Positions 20,970 through 32,325 are shown, counted from the first letter of the stretch. The stretch is DNA of 64,000 bases from Tachypleus tridentatus (GCF_004210375.1 NW_027467782.1:29615276-29679275), one strand, 5' to 3'. Notes: a model not told the origin generated them from the sequence alone. A program made the numbers and translations.

Positions 20970-21870
20970 AGAACGTATATTATCACAAGCCAATTTGTAC
21001 AGATTTCTGCACAGCGCGTTTTAACAAGTGAATGTGGATAGATTAACAACAACAAGTTACACACTATGTAGCCCTTAAAAAAAAAAAAAAAGGTCAATAC
21101 GTTTCCAGTCAAAAATGTCACAACTGAACCAGAAAACCTGTTCTAAATGTAGATAAACATCTCGAATAGACCTCACTGCACGTGTATTCTATACAATTTA
21201 TTGAAGACAGCTAGAGTTCGATGTGTTATTATTGACGTGATTTGATATTCCAGTTGTTTAGAGAAGTATTACGAATCTCCAGTTGAAATATACATACAAC
21301 GTAGTTTATTTGTTCTAATACTATTCTTTAATGTGTACCTTTAACAAAACAACATGAAAAACAAAGTGGCAAGTTTATTTTATAATATGTATATGATATG
21401 TTTTTTCTCAGCTGCAGCACAGCGGCTTATAAAACGGCTCAAAGTTATTATTATTTTATTAATATTTTAAGTACGAACTTCTAACTCATATCTTCATCAC
21501 CTCTTGATCGATTTGAGAGCTAATATCGATTGATGTTCTCGATCGTACCAAAAGTATCATAGATTAATTCAGTGTAATCCTGCCAAAATAATTTTAATTG
21601 AAGGTAGGTTGATAGGAATCCTGAATAATACTAAAAGTGAATAAAATATACCCACTCCCTACCGCTGGTATTAGTAGTGTAAGTAAATATAGGTTGAAAA
21701 AGGACACAAAAATTGTCTCGTAGATTAATTTACTCAAATTCTGCTTAACAGATTTTGAAGTGCCCTTGGTTATTTAGGTTTCTGTCTTGTTTTATCAAAT
21801 AATGCTTTTGATAGCAAAAGATGTGTTTTTAGTTATGTCTTACTGGAACTATCAGAGTTAACATCTCAAC
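20970..21870. other. AT-rich sequence, nothing identified
   Basis: No feature recognised. Confidence 0.4.
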
Positions 21871-21873
21871 TGC

Positions 21874-22135
21874 TTGTTTTTGAATTTCGCGCATAGCCAA
21901 TCGAGGGCTATCTGCGCCTACCAGTTCCTAATTTAGCAGTGTAAGACAAGAGGGAAGGCAGCTAGTCATCACCACGCTCCGCCAACTCTTTGGTTACTCT
22001 TTTACCAACGAATAGTGGATTGATTGTGGGATTGACCGTTACATTATAACGCTCCAACGACCGAAAGGGCGAGTATGTTTGGTACGACCAGGATTCGAAC
22101 TCGCGGCACTAAGTTTACGAGTCGAACGCCGGGGA
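21874..22135 (-). mobile_element. SINE tA, 5' head truncated
   Basis: Inverted copy. It carries a small internal duplication (GTGGATTGATTGTGGGATTG) and stops at the anticodon region. Confidence 0.85.
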
Positions 22136-22299
22136 CTTTTAGCGAGTGTGAGCTGAGATATAGGAGAGTTTTCTGCAAACTTTTGAGTTTATATGAATAG
22201 TGTATGAAAAACTTATAACCTGTGACAACCACCTTCACTTATCTGAACAAAGATAAATTACTATACTCACTTGGATAAAAATAATTACTGTAAGAAACA

Positions 22300-22830
22300 G
22301 CACCAGTTGAATGAGAAGAAAAAGAGTTACGTAATTCAAGTGAAAATTCTGAAGATGAAGGTGAAGAAACTTCTCATACAGAGGTGGAGATAGTTCCTTC
22401 CTACACTAAAAATAATACGGATTATGTTACTAACTTAAACAAAGCCTTGGATGTTGATAACGCAGAAACTAATGAAGAAGAAAAAATCTAGAACAAACAA
22501 ATGAAAACCAAGAGTTTACTCTGGTTGTGTCGAAAAGAAAAAGTGGAAATTCATTACAAAATGAAACTACACAACCAAAAAATACACCACTTAAAACAAA
22601 ACACCCAAATATTCTATTATTATTGAGGCGAGCCTGGCACATATAATCAACAGCAACTAGCAGCGGAAGTTACCAGATGTAAACCAGATGTTGAAACAGC
22701 TGGTGTCAAGCGTTTTACCTTAAGGCGGTGTCATTGTCCGAGGTCAATGAACTGCTGACGTAAATAAACTACTTAAAGAATGGCCCATGGTGCTGATGAA
22801 CTGACTCATGCTGCTCTACCGTTTGTCAAT
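22300..22830 (+). mobile_element. LINE ORF1 remnant (I-group type, probable)
   Basis: The first half encodes an acidic stretch ('SSENSEDEGEETSHTEVE', 'ETNEEEK'). A neighbouring frame then gives 'QEFTLVVSKRKSGN', typical of the linker before the RNA-binding part of arthropod non-LTR ORF1 proteins. It is followed by a block like 'LAAEVTRCKPDVETAGVKRF' and 'DVNKLLKEWP' spread over frames. These resemble ORF1 of I/Loa-type LINEs. No CCHC knuckles were found downstream. Several stops and frame changes; clearly dead. It may belong to the same LINE group as the RNase H fragment at 38.4 kb. Confidence 0.42.
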
Positions 22831-22834
22831 ATGT

Positions 22835-23438
22835 AATTGTGGATTATCGTAACAAATGTCCCGTATTTCTCTCCACAGTTCAGCTAAGCCTTTTAATTAA
22901 CTTTCTCAGTTTTTATATAAGACTATTCAGCGTAAAACATGTTAATTGTGAAATCCAAACCATTGTTGTGAATATTCCATTGATCCATTTTTCTCTATCC
23001 CATCAAACAAAATGTCTTTCATCCTTACCAGATAATGCGATATAGAATGCACCTGCTAAAAGTACACGTTTCTAACTTTGGTCATCTCGTTGTGTGTATT
23101 TCATTGTCACTTAAAACCTTTCATCCTGTCACCTGTTGTCAGTGGTAGTTTTGTAGTGGCTATACACCCATTTGGATTACTTCGTTCTAAATGTGTATCT
23201 TACTGTTGTCAATATTACCTTCATCCTTGTATTTCAGTGTGGATTAAACTGTTAACAGTTCCACGAAAAGCTTGCTATTTCTCTGTGCCAACCACATTGT
23301 AATTATCCTGTTAAAGACCGCCCTTCAGTTTCTGTTAAAGTTTGATCTCCACTGTCTACTGGTTCGTTATCAAGTGAAACTATCTGTCCTTCTATTTTAT
23401 AACACACTACAATTGTAATCTGCTTTTTTGTGAGATTA
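22835..23438. other. Sequence without recognised features
   Basis: Two short openings (22,839-23,045 and 23,078-23,302) with low-complexity hydrophobic translations, no domain. Possibly further decayed LINE sequence. Confidence 0.35.
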
Positions 23439-23440
23439 TA

Positions 23441-23688
23441 CAGGGTATTCGGAAAGTCACTGTGTAGTTTTGAAAACAGCGATAACAGCATTCATTCAGT
23501 CTATTTCAAGCCAGCAACTGATAGCGGTGTTTAGAAACAAAATAAGAAGGATCCAAGCCTGTATTGATGCCAACTGGAGTGACTTTCAACATTTTTTGCA
23601 ATTATCATTCATATTTACCTCCTATTCGATACTGAAACATGTCTGTTAATAAATATACAAGTGCACAGTGACTTTCCGAATACCCTGT
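23441..23688. mobile_element. Mariner/Tc1-type miniature element, 248 bp, perfect 24-bp TIRs
   Basis: The ends are CAGGGTATTCGGAAAGTCAC (23,441 on, 24 bp) and its exact complement (23,665-23,688). Both are bordered by TA (23,439-23,440 and 23,689-23,690), the target duplication of this superfamily. Inside, a plus frame reads 'RRIQACIDAN' and 'FQHFLQL', the C-terminal tail of a transposase, so this is an internally deleted derivative of a full element rather than an unrelated miniature. It has no coding capacity. Confidence 0.9.
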
Positions 23689-23787
23689 ATTTCTAATAAA
23701 TATTGTTCTGGGTGTTATCGTTGTTTCTGTTTTGTCTCAGATATTTCTATAAATCTCTAAATTTTAAGTAAATTTGTAACTCCCGAG

Positions 23788-24070
23788 TGAGCCCAGCATG
23801 GCCAGGCGGTTAAGGCACTCGACTCGCAATCTGAAAATCTTGGGTTCGAACCCCCATCACACCAAACATGCTCGCCCTTTCAGTCGTGAGGACGTTATAA
23901 TGTGACGACCAATCACACTATTCGTTATTAAAAGAGTAGCCCAAGAGTTGGCGGTGGTTAGTGGTGACTAGCTGCCTTCCCTCTATTTTTGCACTGCTAA
24001 ATTAAGGATGGCTAGTGCAGAAAGCCCTCGAGTAGCTTTGCGTGAAATTTAAAACAAAACAAACCAAAAT
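23788..24070 (+). mobile_element. SINE tA, full length
   Basis: Head GAGCCCAGCATGGCCAGGCG, B box GGGTTCGAACCCC, tail AAAACAAAACAAACC. It ends about 20 bp before the Tc1-like element. Confidence 0.9.
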
Positions 24071-24113
24071 CATATCTAACAAGTATTCAATTACACTACT
24101 GAACAAAAGTGTT

Positions 24114-24231
24114 GTCTCCCGCTGTTACAGTGGAAAGTCTACGGAGTTACAATGCTGAAATCAGGGGTTCGATTCCCCTCGGTGGACTCAACAGATAGTC
24201 CGATGTAGCTTTGCTATAATAAAACACAAAC
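24114..24231 (+). mobile_element. SINE tB inserted in the Tc1 terminal repeat
   Basis: 118 bp, head GTCTCCCGCTGTTACAGTGG, B box GGGTTCGATTCCCC, tail AAAACACAAACAC. Perfect 11-bp target duplication ACAAAAGTGTT (24,103-24,113 and 24,232-24,242), made of Tc1 terminal-repeat sequence. Confidence 0.92.
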
Positions 24232-25636
24232 ACAAAAGTGTTAAGACAAGAAAATATTTTGTCATTCTTTCCATTTTGTGGGGCTAATTCTTCCATGTCA
24301 CCACGTAAGAAAACTCAAATATTTTATACCAAAATCAACATGGTAATACTTTACTGTTGACAACCGATGAATCAGTATGAGAATACTTGTCATTCTTTAG
24401 AATTTCCATAAACTTGTACCAAGGACATATCATAAGGGTTTTGCTTGAATGAACATACTGATTAAATTTAAGGTCTGAAATAACTGTCATGGTGCCCGAT
24501 GCAGTGTGTTAACTATATAGAAAGAAGCTAGTAAGGAATTAACATATGGTACCGGTGTATGTTAGAAATAAATTTCATAAAACTTCACAAATAAACCTTC
24601 ATACAGAGAGTGTTTAACACATTATATTAAGTTTTATTTTCATTGCCCAAAAAGCTTAGAGAATTGTCACTAGAGCAGAGAGTCCGTACAAAAACTTTAC
24701 GTTGTGCTGATTGGACTCTATCGCAAATTGCTTCAGAATGGAAATGTTCTCCTAGAACTGTCAAGTACACCCTAGATCATGAGACTGAGACAGGTAAATT
24801 AGAAAATAGGAAAGGAAGAGGAACTCAGTTATACTGATGTTAAGTATCTTTGTTCATGCAGCTTTCAGGACAGAAAGAAGACTACACGAGATAAACAGCC
24901 ATGAACCTAATGACAGAAAAGTGTCCTGATATACAGTGTCAGACTCAATGAGAATGAAATATTTGGTTGTGAAGCAGTTAGAAAACCTTTACTTATAACC
25001 TCCAATCATCATGAAGAGACTGAAATCTGCTAAAAAATACAAAAGCTGGACGGCTAATGATTGGTAAATGGCTTTATGAGTGGATAAGTCCAATTTTGAA
25101 ATATTTGGTTCAAAATGTAGGTCGTACGTCCGACGGAGGAAAGGTGAAAGATACTTACCTCAGTACATAGCACCAACCATGAAATATAGGTGGAGTCAGT
25201 ATAATGGTATGGAGGTGTTTTTCTGTTAATGCAACAAGAGATACTTGCAAAATAAATGGAAAAATGAACCAGTACAGATACCATCAGATACTGATCCGCC
25301 ATGGTATATCCAGTGGTTGGTGTATAATTGTTTAAGAATTCCACTATCTAGAAAATAACTACCCTCTTTCAAACATTAAGAAAGAAACTGCTGAAGTTAT
25401 TTTAATGATACAATGGCCCCCATAGAGCCCCGATCTCAACCAGCTTAAGTAGATCTGGAACATGATGGATCAAAAACTTGACATGTCAAAAATTACTTCT
25501 AAAGAAACTTTATGGAAGTGTATTACAGACATTTGAAGTAAATTCCCAAAAAACACTTTTATTAGATGTGTTGTAACGATGGTTGAAAGACTGTCTGCAG
25601 TTATTAAACCAAAAGGGGGACACAAAATATTAGCTA

Positions 25637-26275
25637 TTTACTGAACTCAACACTTCCATTGAGTTTCTGTTGAACTATATTTACCGAACTCAACACTTCC
25701 ACTGAGTTTCTGTTGTATTATGTTTACCGAACTCAACACTTCCACTGAGTTTCTGTTAAACTATGTTTACCGAACTCAACACTTCCACTGAGTTTCTGTT
25801 GTATTATGTTTACCGAACTCAACACTTCTACTGAGTTTCTGTTAAACTATGTTTACTGAACTCAACACTTCCACTGAGTTTCTATTGTACTATGTTTACT
25901 GAACTCAACACTTCGACTGAGTTTCTATTGTACGATGTTTACTGAACTCAACACTTCGACTGAGTTTCTATTGTACGATGTTTACTGAACTTAACACTTC
26001 CACTGAGTTTCTGTTAAACTATGTTTACTGAACTCAACACTTCCACTGAGTTTCTGTTGAACTATGTTTACTGAGCTCAACACTTCCACTGAGTTTCTGT
26101 TAAACTATGTTTACTGAACTCAACACTTCCACTGAGTTTCTGTTGAACTATGTTTACTGAACTCAACACTTCCACTGAGTTTCTGTTAAACTATGTTTAC
26201 TGAACTCAACACTTCCACTGAGTTTCTGTTGAACTATGTTTACTAAACTGAACACTTTCACTGAGTTTCCGTTGT
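25637..26275 (+). repeat. 43-bp minisatellite, about 15 units, partly dimeric
   Basis: The unit is GAACTCAACACTTCCACTGA then GTTTCTGTTRAACTATGTTTACT. Period 43 bp was measured between 25,681 and 25,724. Within the unit AACTCA...TGAGTT can pair. The ends of successive units alternate (GTATTATG/AAACTATG early, GAACTATG/AAACTATG late), giving an 86-bp higher-order period. It lies between the transposase stop and the right terminal repeat of the Tc1-like element. Confidence 0.93.
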
Positions 26276-26396
26276 AATAAATAGGAACATTAATAACATT
26301 TTGATGTTTCACCTGTGATTTACCTTCCAATGTTCCTTGACAGAAACCTAAAACCTAATCCCTGATTTTGTCCTTACAGTTTTGCACAATACTGTA

Positions 26397-27700
26397 TGTC
26401 GGTAATACTGGGGTTTAAATAATTTGTCTGAAGGAAATAAATCTGTAATGCTGAATAAATAACTTGAATTTCACTGACTGATTACAACTTGTTAAACTTT
26501 TACACAAAAACCAAAACTTGTTTCCGTTAGTAAAATCCTTTAGCTATACTTGTTAAAAACCATTACAGCCGGTAAGTTGATAATTGTCAAACCTATTGGC
26601 ATCATTACGAATACAGGACTCAAGATGGTGCTAATCTAAACTGCTTAAATTGCAAAAAATCTAAAATTTTATAACAATGTGGTTAAAAACTGGTTATGAT
26701 TACAGGTTGTGGTTTCGGAACATCTGTTTGGAACATAATTTGAAATAAATCATGTAAAAGAACTTGGAACTTATCGCAGCTTCAGTTAAGTATATGATGT
26801 AATTGGTTAATTTTTGTGTAACAAAAGAAAATGTACTATTTCAAGTAAAGATTAACAGCCATCTTGTCACTACTCTGACATCATCACTTGAACAGTAGAT
26901 AACCTGCCATGTAAAGCTAACAGTTGAAACTAAGTAAGTATATAGGCAAATAATATGAACGTTCATATACGTTATAAACTGTCACAACTCCATTATAAAA
27001 TAAGTTTCATATTTAGAGAAGGAATATCGAGGTTTTTTGTTGTCTATTTTAAACAAATTAATTTGAAGTAAGGATTATGTTTTGATACTGAGCACGAACA
27101 AAACCCACATGAAGTAAAATGTATCTTAAGATAGCTGGTATGGGTATTAAAACTTTAATTAAAATGAAATACTGAACAACGTTACGACCTTCTTAAGTGA
27201 TATTCTGGTTAACAGGTCAAAACGTTGTTCTGCAGTTTATTTTAATTACGTTTTAATAGCTATACCAGTGTCTTGAGAATACAATAACAAAATAGCTGTC
27301 AGCATATACTGAAAACTAAGATTCTGCTCTATCTAAGTGTTTAGTAGAAGTTTTATAATAATATCTGTTATCTTAGTTGTAAGATATTCACGTTAAAATA
27401 AAAACTAGAAATAGGAAAAAAACATACTTGTTGTCATTGTTCTATTAGCTAATAGTCAAACAAATAAAAAGTGAACGTAACAGAGTCTGTTTACAACTAG
27501 TTTTTAAAGTCAGGATTATTTCTTATGCCAAGAGAAATGCTTCAATATTTGTAATAGAACAAAATATGTCTGCTTACAGAATTAGTTTCAGGAAGAATGG
27601 GGTATCAAAACTGTATTATGATACAGTTTAAATTAAATATCGAACAGTACACTCAATTCTGTGTAATTTTCTAGTATTCGAGACCAAAGGCGTTGTTGCT
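26397..27700. other. AT-rich sequence, nothing identified
   Basis: No feature recognised. Confidence 0.4.
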
Positions 27701-27704
27701 GGTG

Positions 27705-27820
27705 GTGTTTTATAGCGCAAAGCTGCACAATGAACTGTTTGCACTCTGTCTATTGCTGGAATCGAATCGCAGATTTCAGCACTGTAAGCACATAAACTTA
27801 TCGCTGATCAGCTGTGGTGG
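27705..27820 (-). mobile_element. SINE tC, diverged
   Basis: TAGCGCAAAGCTGCACAATG (tail), ATCGAATCGCAGATTTCAGC (B box side). Confidence 0.6.
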
Positions 27821-27919
27821 GTGGAAAATCAAAGGCAAAGTTCTGAATTATGATTTTATGGAATGGATTGACTGAAAAATCTAAACTGACTTCACAAAAG
27901 CTTTACTTAATTTTGTTAT

Positions 27920-28199
27920 GGTTTGTTTGTTTGTTTTGAATTTTGCGCAAAGCTACACGAGGGCTATCTGCGTTAACCGTCCCTAATATTCCAGTGTAAG
28001 ACTAGAGGAAAGACAGTTAGTTATTACCATCCACCGCCAACTCTTGGGCTACTCTTTTACCAATGAATAGTGGAATTGACCGTAACATAATAACGTCCTC
28101 ATGGCTGAAATGACAATCATGTTTGGTGTGACGGGGATGCGAACCTGTAATCCTCAGATTGCTAGTAGAGCGCCTGAATTATCTGGCCATGCTGGGCCA
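27920..28199 (-). mobile_element. SINE tA, full length
   Basis: From TTTGTTTGTTTGTTTTGAAT to TATCTGGCCATGCTGGGCC. Confidence 0.9.
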
Positions 28200-28409
28200 T
28201 TCTATTTTTTATTGCCGATTCTAAACGAGTACAAGCATGCCTTGTAATTTTGTTGGTCAGTATATAAAATCATGACTTTGTATAAGTAAGTTCTGAATTG
28301 TAATGTTAGTTTTGTTGTTTTTTTCCTCACTTGAAAAACCTCTAGTTTTTCGTTACTTCTCTTTCTAATAAAAATCACCGTTAACAAAAAACCGTTAAAG
28401 ATTTTGTTT

Positions 28410-28682
28410 ATTGGTTGTTTCTTTTCAATTTCGTGCAAAGCCACACGAGGGCTATCTGCGCTGGCTGTCCTTAATTTGGCAATGTAAACTAGATAGAAGG
28501 CAGGTAGTTATCACCACCCACCGCCAATTCTTGGGCTACTCTGTTACCAACGTAGAGTGAAATTGATTGTTACATAATAATGCTCCCACGGCTGAAATGG
28601 CATGTTTGGTGTGACAGGAATTCGAACCCACGCCTCTGACACTACTAGTCGAGCGCCCTAACCACCTGGCCATTTCGGACCA
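28410..28682 (-). mobile_element. SINE tA, full length, diverged
   Basis: From TCAATTTCGTGCAAAGCCAC to CACCTGGCCATTTCGGACC. Confidence 0.88.
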
Positions 28683-28801
28683 TTAATAATTAACGTAAAG
28701 ACAAGTCTGACACTCGATTTACCACTTCTTATCACATTTTATAGTTTTAATGGAATTTTACAATATCTAAAACAAAGCGTTATTCCAAACAAAATTAGGC
28801 G

Positions 28802-28819
28802 TTTTTTTTTTTTTTTTTT
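28802..28819. repeat. Poly-T run, 18 bp
   Basis: Homopolymer followed by GTTTTGCTTTG. It may be the tail of a degraded minus-strand SINE. Confidence 0.6.
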
Positions 28820-28866
28820 GTTTTGCTTTGTTTCTCAGACAAAACATAATGTTATCTCACCCTACG

Positions 28867-29142
28867 GGCCCGGCATGGCCAAGCGTGTTAAGGCATGCGA
28901 CTCGTAATCTGAGGGTCGCGGGTTCGTATCCCCATCGCGCCAAACATGCTCGCCTTTTCAACCGTGGGTGCGTTATTAGTAACGGTCAATCTCACTATTC
29001 GTTGGTAAAAGAGTAGCCCAAGAGTTGGCGGTGGGTGGTGATGGCTAGCTTCCTTCCCTCTAGTCTTACACTGTTAAATTAGGGACGGCTAGCACAGATA
29101 GCCCTCGAGTAGCTTTGTGCGAAATTCAAAAACAAACAAACA
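28867..29142 (+). mobile_element. SINE tA, full length, well preserved
   Basis: Head GGCCCGGCATGGCCAAGCGT, tail AAAAACAAACAAACAGAC. Confidence 0.92.
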
Positions 29143-29211
29143 GACAATTAAACTTAACAGAAAATTGTACTTCTGTTGTGTGCTTCCAACATATTGTACT
29201 CATTGATGTAG

Positions 29212-29490
29212 ACCTGTCATAGCCAAGCGGTTAGAACGATTGACTCGCAATCTTAGGATCGCGAATTCAAATCCCCGTCGCACTAAACATGCTTGCCCTT
29301 TAAGTCGTGGGGGCGTTATAATGTAATGGTCAATCCTACTATTCGTTGGTAAAAGAGTAGCCCAAGAGTTGGCTTTAGGTGGTGACGATTAATTGCCTTC
29401 TCCCTGGTTTTACATTGTTAAATTGGGAAGGGTTATCTGCGCTAGCCCTCGAATAGCTTTGCGAGAAATTCAAAAAACAAATATAAAAAA
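29212..29490 (+). mobile_element. SINE tA, full length, diverged
   Basis: Head ACCTGTCATAGCCAAGCGGT, B box AATTCAAATCCCC, tail AAAAAACAAATATAAAAA. Confidence 0.87.
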
Positions 29491-29879
29491 CGACAGTATT
29501 ACTTAATTTGAAAGAAAACAAAACGAAGTTTCATTTGGAAGAAACGTCTTTATTATTATTATTTAATATACAAAGCTGTTAAAGTTTGCTATCATTAATT
29601 ATGCAAATGAACTTGTTCAGAATCGACTCATCAATGAACAAATATATCCAATAGGAGACATTTGATTTGGAAAGTTGATAAATTTCACTTAAGAATTTTA
29701 ACTTTCGGTTTAATATAGGAAAACTTCACCTTAATTAAACCTGTTAGTCCAGTAAAGGCTCTGCTTACCAGAAAAGACCCGTCACAAGATGAATGGATGT
29801 TCATCATCCCATACCAGAAAGTATCCGGGTAAACATCATTAACTGTTCCTTTTTTCATCAAACGACTTTACGAATGTAG

Positions 29880-30410
29880 TCAAACATCATGAAATATTAC
29901 TCATTAAAATATGATAAGTTAACGTTTAATCAGATGACATCACCGAATACCCAGAAATATAATACCAGTTGATACTCATTCAACTGGTATCACCAAGTGT
30001 CCAAGAACAAATGGTCAGTTAATGTTTCTTTACGTGAAACCATCAAGTGCCAAGGAAACATTACCATTTAATGGTTAATTACTTGATACCACCAAGTGTC
30101 CAGGAACATATGATCGGTTAGCACTTATTCAACTGATACCACCAAGTGTCCATGAACAAATTACCAATTAATGTGCATTCCTCTGAAACTACGAAGTGTC
30201 TATAAACGAGCGATCAGTTTATTTTTATTCATCCGACACCATGAAGTGTCAAGAAAAATTCACCAGTTAATGGTTAATCACCTGACATTTAGGAACAATG
30301 ACCGGTTAATATAAGGGCACGTGACATCACCAAGAGTCAAGGAATATATGACTAATTAATTGGTAATCACGTTGTACCACTCATAAACTAGAAACGGACC
30401 AACAAATAGT
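29880..30410. repeat. Minisatellite, unit about 50 bp, degenerate
   Basis: The repeating core is CACCAAGTGTCC..GAACAA then ATGAYCRGTTAATG. A 50-bp spacing was measured between the CACCAAGTGTCC near 29,990 and the next CATCAAGTGCC. About 10 diverged units. Weaker units may extend left to 29,760. Confidence 0.75.
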
Positions 30411-30469
30411 ATTTTTATCAAACACAAGGAATTACATTATTATTAATATTAACGACTGTTTATTCTTCC

Positions 30470-31100
30470 ACTTCATGAGGAACTAAATAAGAAGTGTTCG
30501 CGCGATGTGATCACCTACACGTCACTGATGTTTAGTCATTACACATAATTAATTTTCAGTCAATATTAACACATCGTCAAAATTATGTATTAATTGAACA
30601 TTAATAGCACTTACTTTTTTTTTCCTTTAACAGATAACTTTCTGAAGTCACGATCGTCCTACGTGCCGAAAAACAAACTCATCCCATTGGCCCTTATTCT
30701 GTATGACGTCATGTCTCTTGAAAAATCGGTTGGCACTCACTCACTGTATGTTAGCTCGAGTTTGAGACAAGTTACTGTTACAGTGTTTTAGTCTAGAAAA
30801 GCGTTTGGATTAAGAGTGTTAACCTTATGTAATTGACTAAACATTCGAGGACAAGCTCTGAGCTGTAACATGTGCTCCATTTCCAAACAGCATGAGAACT
30901 CTATAATTGGTATGATTGTACATAAACCGTTCTTGCCTCAGTTAGACAGGTTTATAACGCTATCATAATGATAATAGAGAAGGCATAATAATACTGTAGA
31001 TAAAAAGCAAACAATGCTGGGAGATATCTTGACGAAGACCAAGCTGGAAACGTCTGTTAATTAATCGACTGGCGCTAACAGAAAGGAATAAACGGCTAAA
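30470..31100 (+). promoter_or_regulatory. Possible promoter and first noncoding exon (weak)
   Basis: A CCAAT-type CCCATTGGCCC (about 30,684) and a consensus cAMP-response element TGACGTCA (about 30,702) lie close together in a less AT-rich stretch. About 400 bp on is a strong donor AAAAG/GTAAGTAAAAC (31,101). Together they could mark a promoter plus a 5' UTR exon of a gene on the plus strand. No downstream coding exon is recognisable. Confidence 0.2.
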
Positions 31101-31109
31101 AGGTAAGTA

Positions 31110-32040
31110 AAACAACCACTTTTTGATACGTCTGGTGCTAATCGACTTTGAATTGTATTCGTATGTTTTATTGGTACCTATCTCACTATCAGAGTCGCAG
31201 TCAGAGTATTACATAAAAAAAAACAACCTTAAACTAAATCTTGACTGTTCAGTTCTGATTTCTCAGTAATTCCGGTGAAAACTTTGTGAATCATTTGTAA
31301 ATCTACAACTTACGAGAACTTTAGTTGTAGTTGAATGAAATTGGAATACGTATTTGACTTCAATACGTTCCACTGTGGCATGTACACAGTGCACTATTGG
31401 TAACACGATTAACGTAAACACAATACATAACAATACGAGAAGTACGGCAACCCGTAGTAACAGAAATGTTCTTAAATAATAATAACAGATATGTGTAATT
31501 CTGTTGAAGCGGGGATACGATGTGAAAGTATGATTTTTGTATACTGGGAACTGACTAAGCAGGTTTACGTAGTTCTTACTACTTACTCTTTCTATTGGTC
31601 ATAGTACTTAAGAACTTTCAAATGATTGGTTTGAAGGGCGGAGTTACTCAAGTTGATTTGCTAAATGTATTGTTATCTCGACAAATCATAGAAGAGGGAG
31701 GTTCTTATTTTATATTTATCAGGTCTGAATCTCAAATTCGAGTTTCTAATTCTTTATGTATTTGTACATGTTGAATAGTGGGCGTGATGAAATAGAAACT
31801 GAGTAACAAGACAGCTGGACGTATTACGTGACATACAGTTACAGATACTTAACTTTTGTCTTTACATTTCCTCTTAAATTAAGAAATTAAAACATATATA
31901 ATTTTAAAATTTAGATTATGAACTGCGTTTTGATGCTAATCTCATTGACGTGAGTGGTTAAAATGTTAGTTCATAAAATTTTGAAAATAACGCGTCAAAC
32001 GTCGTGACACGTGCAATTTAACCTACATGGGTAAAACAAA
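31110..32040. other. Sequence without recognised features
   Basis: No feature recognised. Confidence 0.4.
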
Positions 32041-32045
32041 GGAAT

Positions 32046-32321
32046 TTTGTTTCTTTTGAATCTCGCGCAAAGCTACGCGAAGGCTATCTGCGCTAGCCGT
32101 CCGTAATTTAGTAGTGTAAGACAAGAGGGAAGATAGCGAGTCATCACCACCCACCGCCAACTTTTGGACTACTCTTTTACTAACGAATAGTGGGATTGAG
32201 CGTCACATTATAATGCTCCCATGGCTGAAAGGGCGAACGTGTTTGTTGCGACCGGGATTCGAATCCGCAACTCTCGGATTACGAGTCGAATGCCTTAACA
32301 CACTTGGCCATGCTGGGCCAA
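32046..32321 (-). mobile_element. SINE tA, full length
   Basis: From TTTTGTTTCTTTTGAATCTC to CACTTGGCCATGCTGGGCC. Confidence 0.9.
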
Positions 32322-32325
32322 AAAG

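Larger units (their letters stand above)
24094..26394 (+). mobile_element. Tc1-like DNA transposon, both ends present, dead
   Basis: The left end after TA (24,092-24,093) reads CACTACTGAACAAAAGTGTT. The right end before TA (26,395-26,396) is a diverged complement (CAGTATTGTGCAAAACTGTA). Total 2,301 bp, of which about 130 bp is a SINE insertion and about 640 bp a minisatellite, leaving about 1.5 kb, normal for Tc1. The transposase helix-turn-helix begins at 24,643 with TTG in place of ATG ('PKKLRELSLEQRVRTKTLRC', 'SQIASEWKCSPRTVKYTL') and stops after 64 codons. Further on, other frames give 'DKSNFEIFGSK' (first catalytic Asp) and the C-terminal 'KGGHKI', equivalent to the usual KGG(P/H)TKY end. 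Many stops and shifts. Confidence 0.87.

Noticed and set aside
20756-21031. 91-codon frame on the plus strand
   Set aside because: Lies within an inverted SINE tA; incidental. Similar openings at 28,828 and 48,759 are also SINE sequence.
25637-26275. CRISPR-like array
   Set aside because: Units are contiguous with no unique spacers; this is a minisatellite in an animal transposon. The same holds for 29.9-30.4 and 54.4-55.7 kb.
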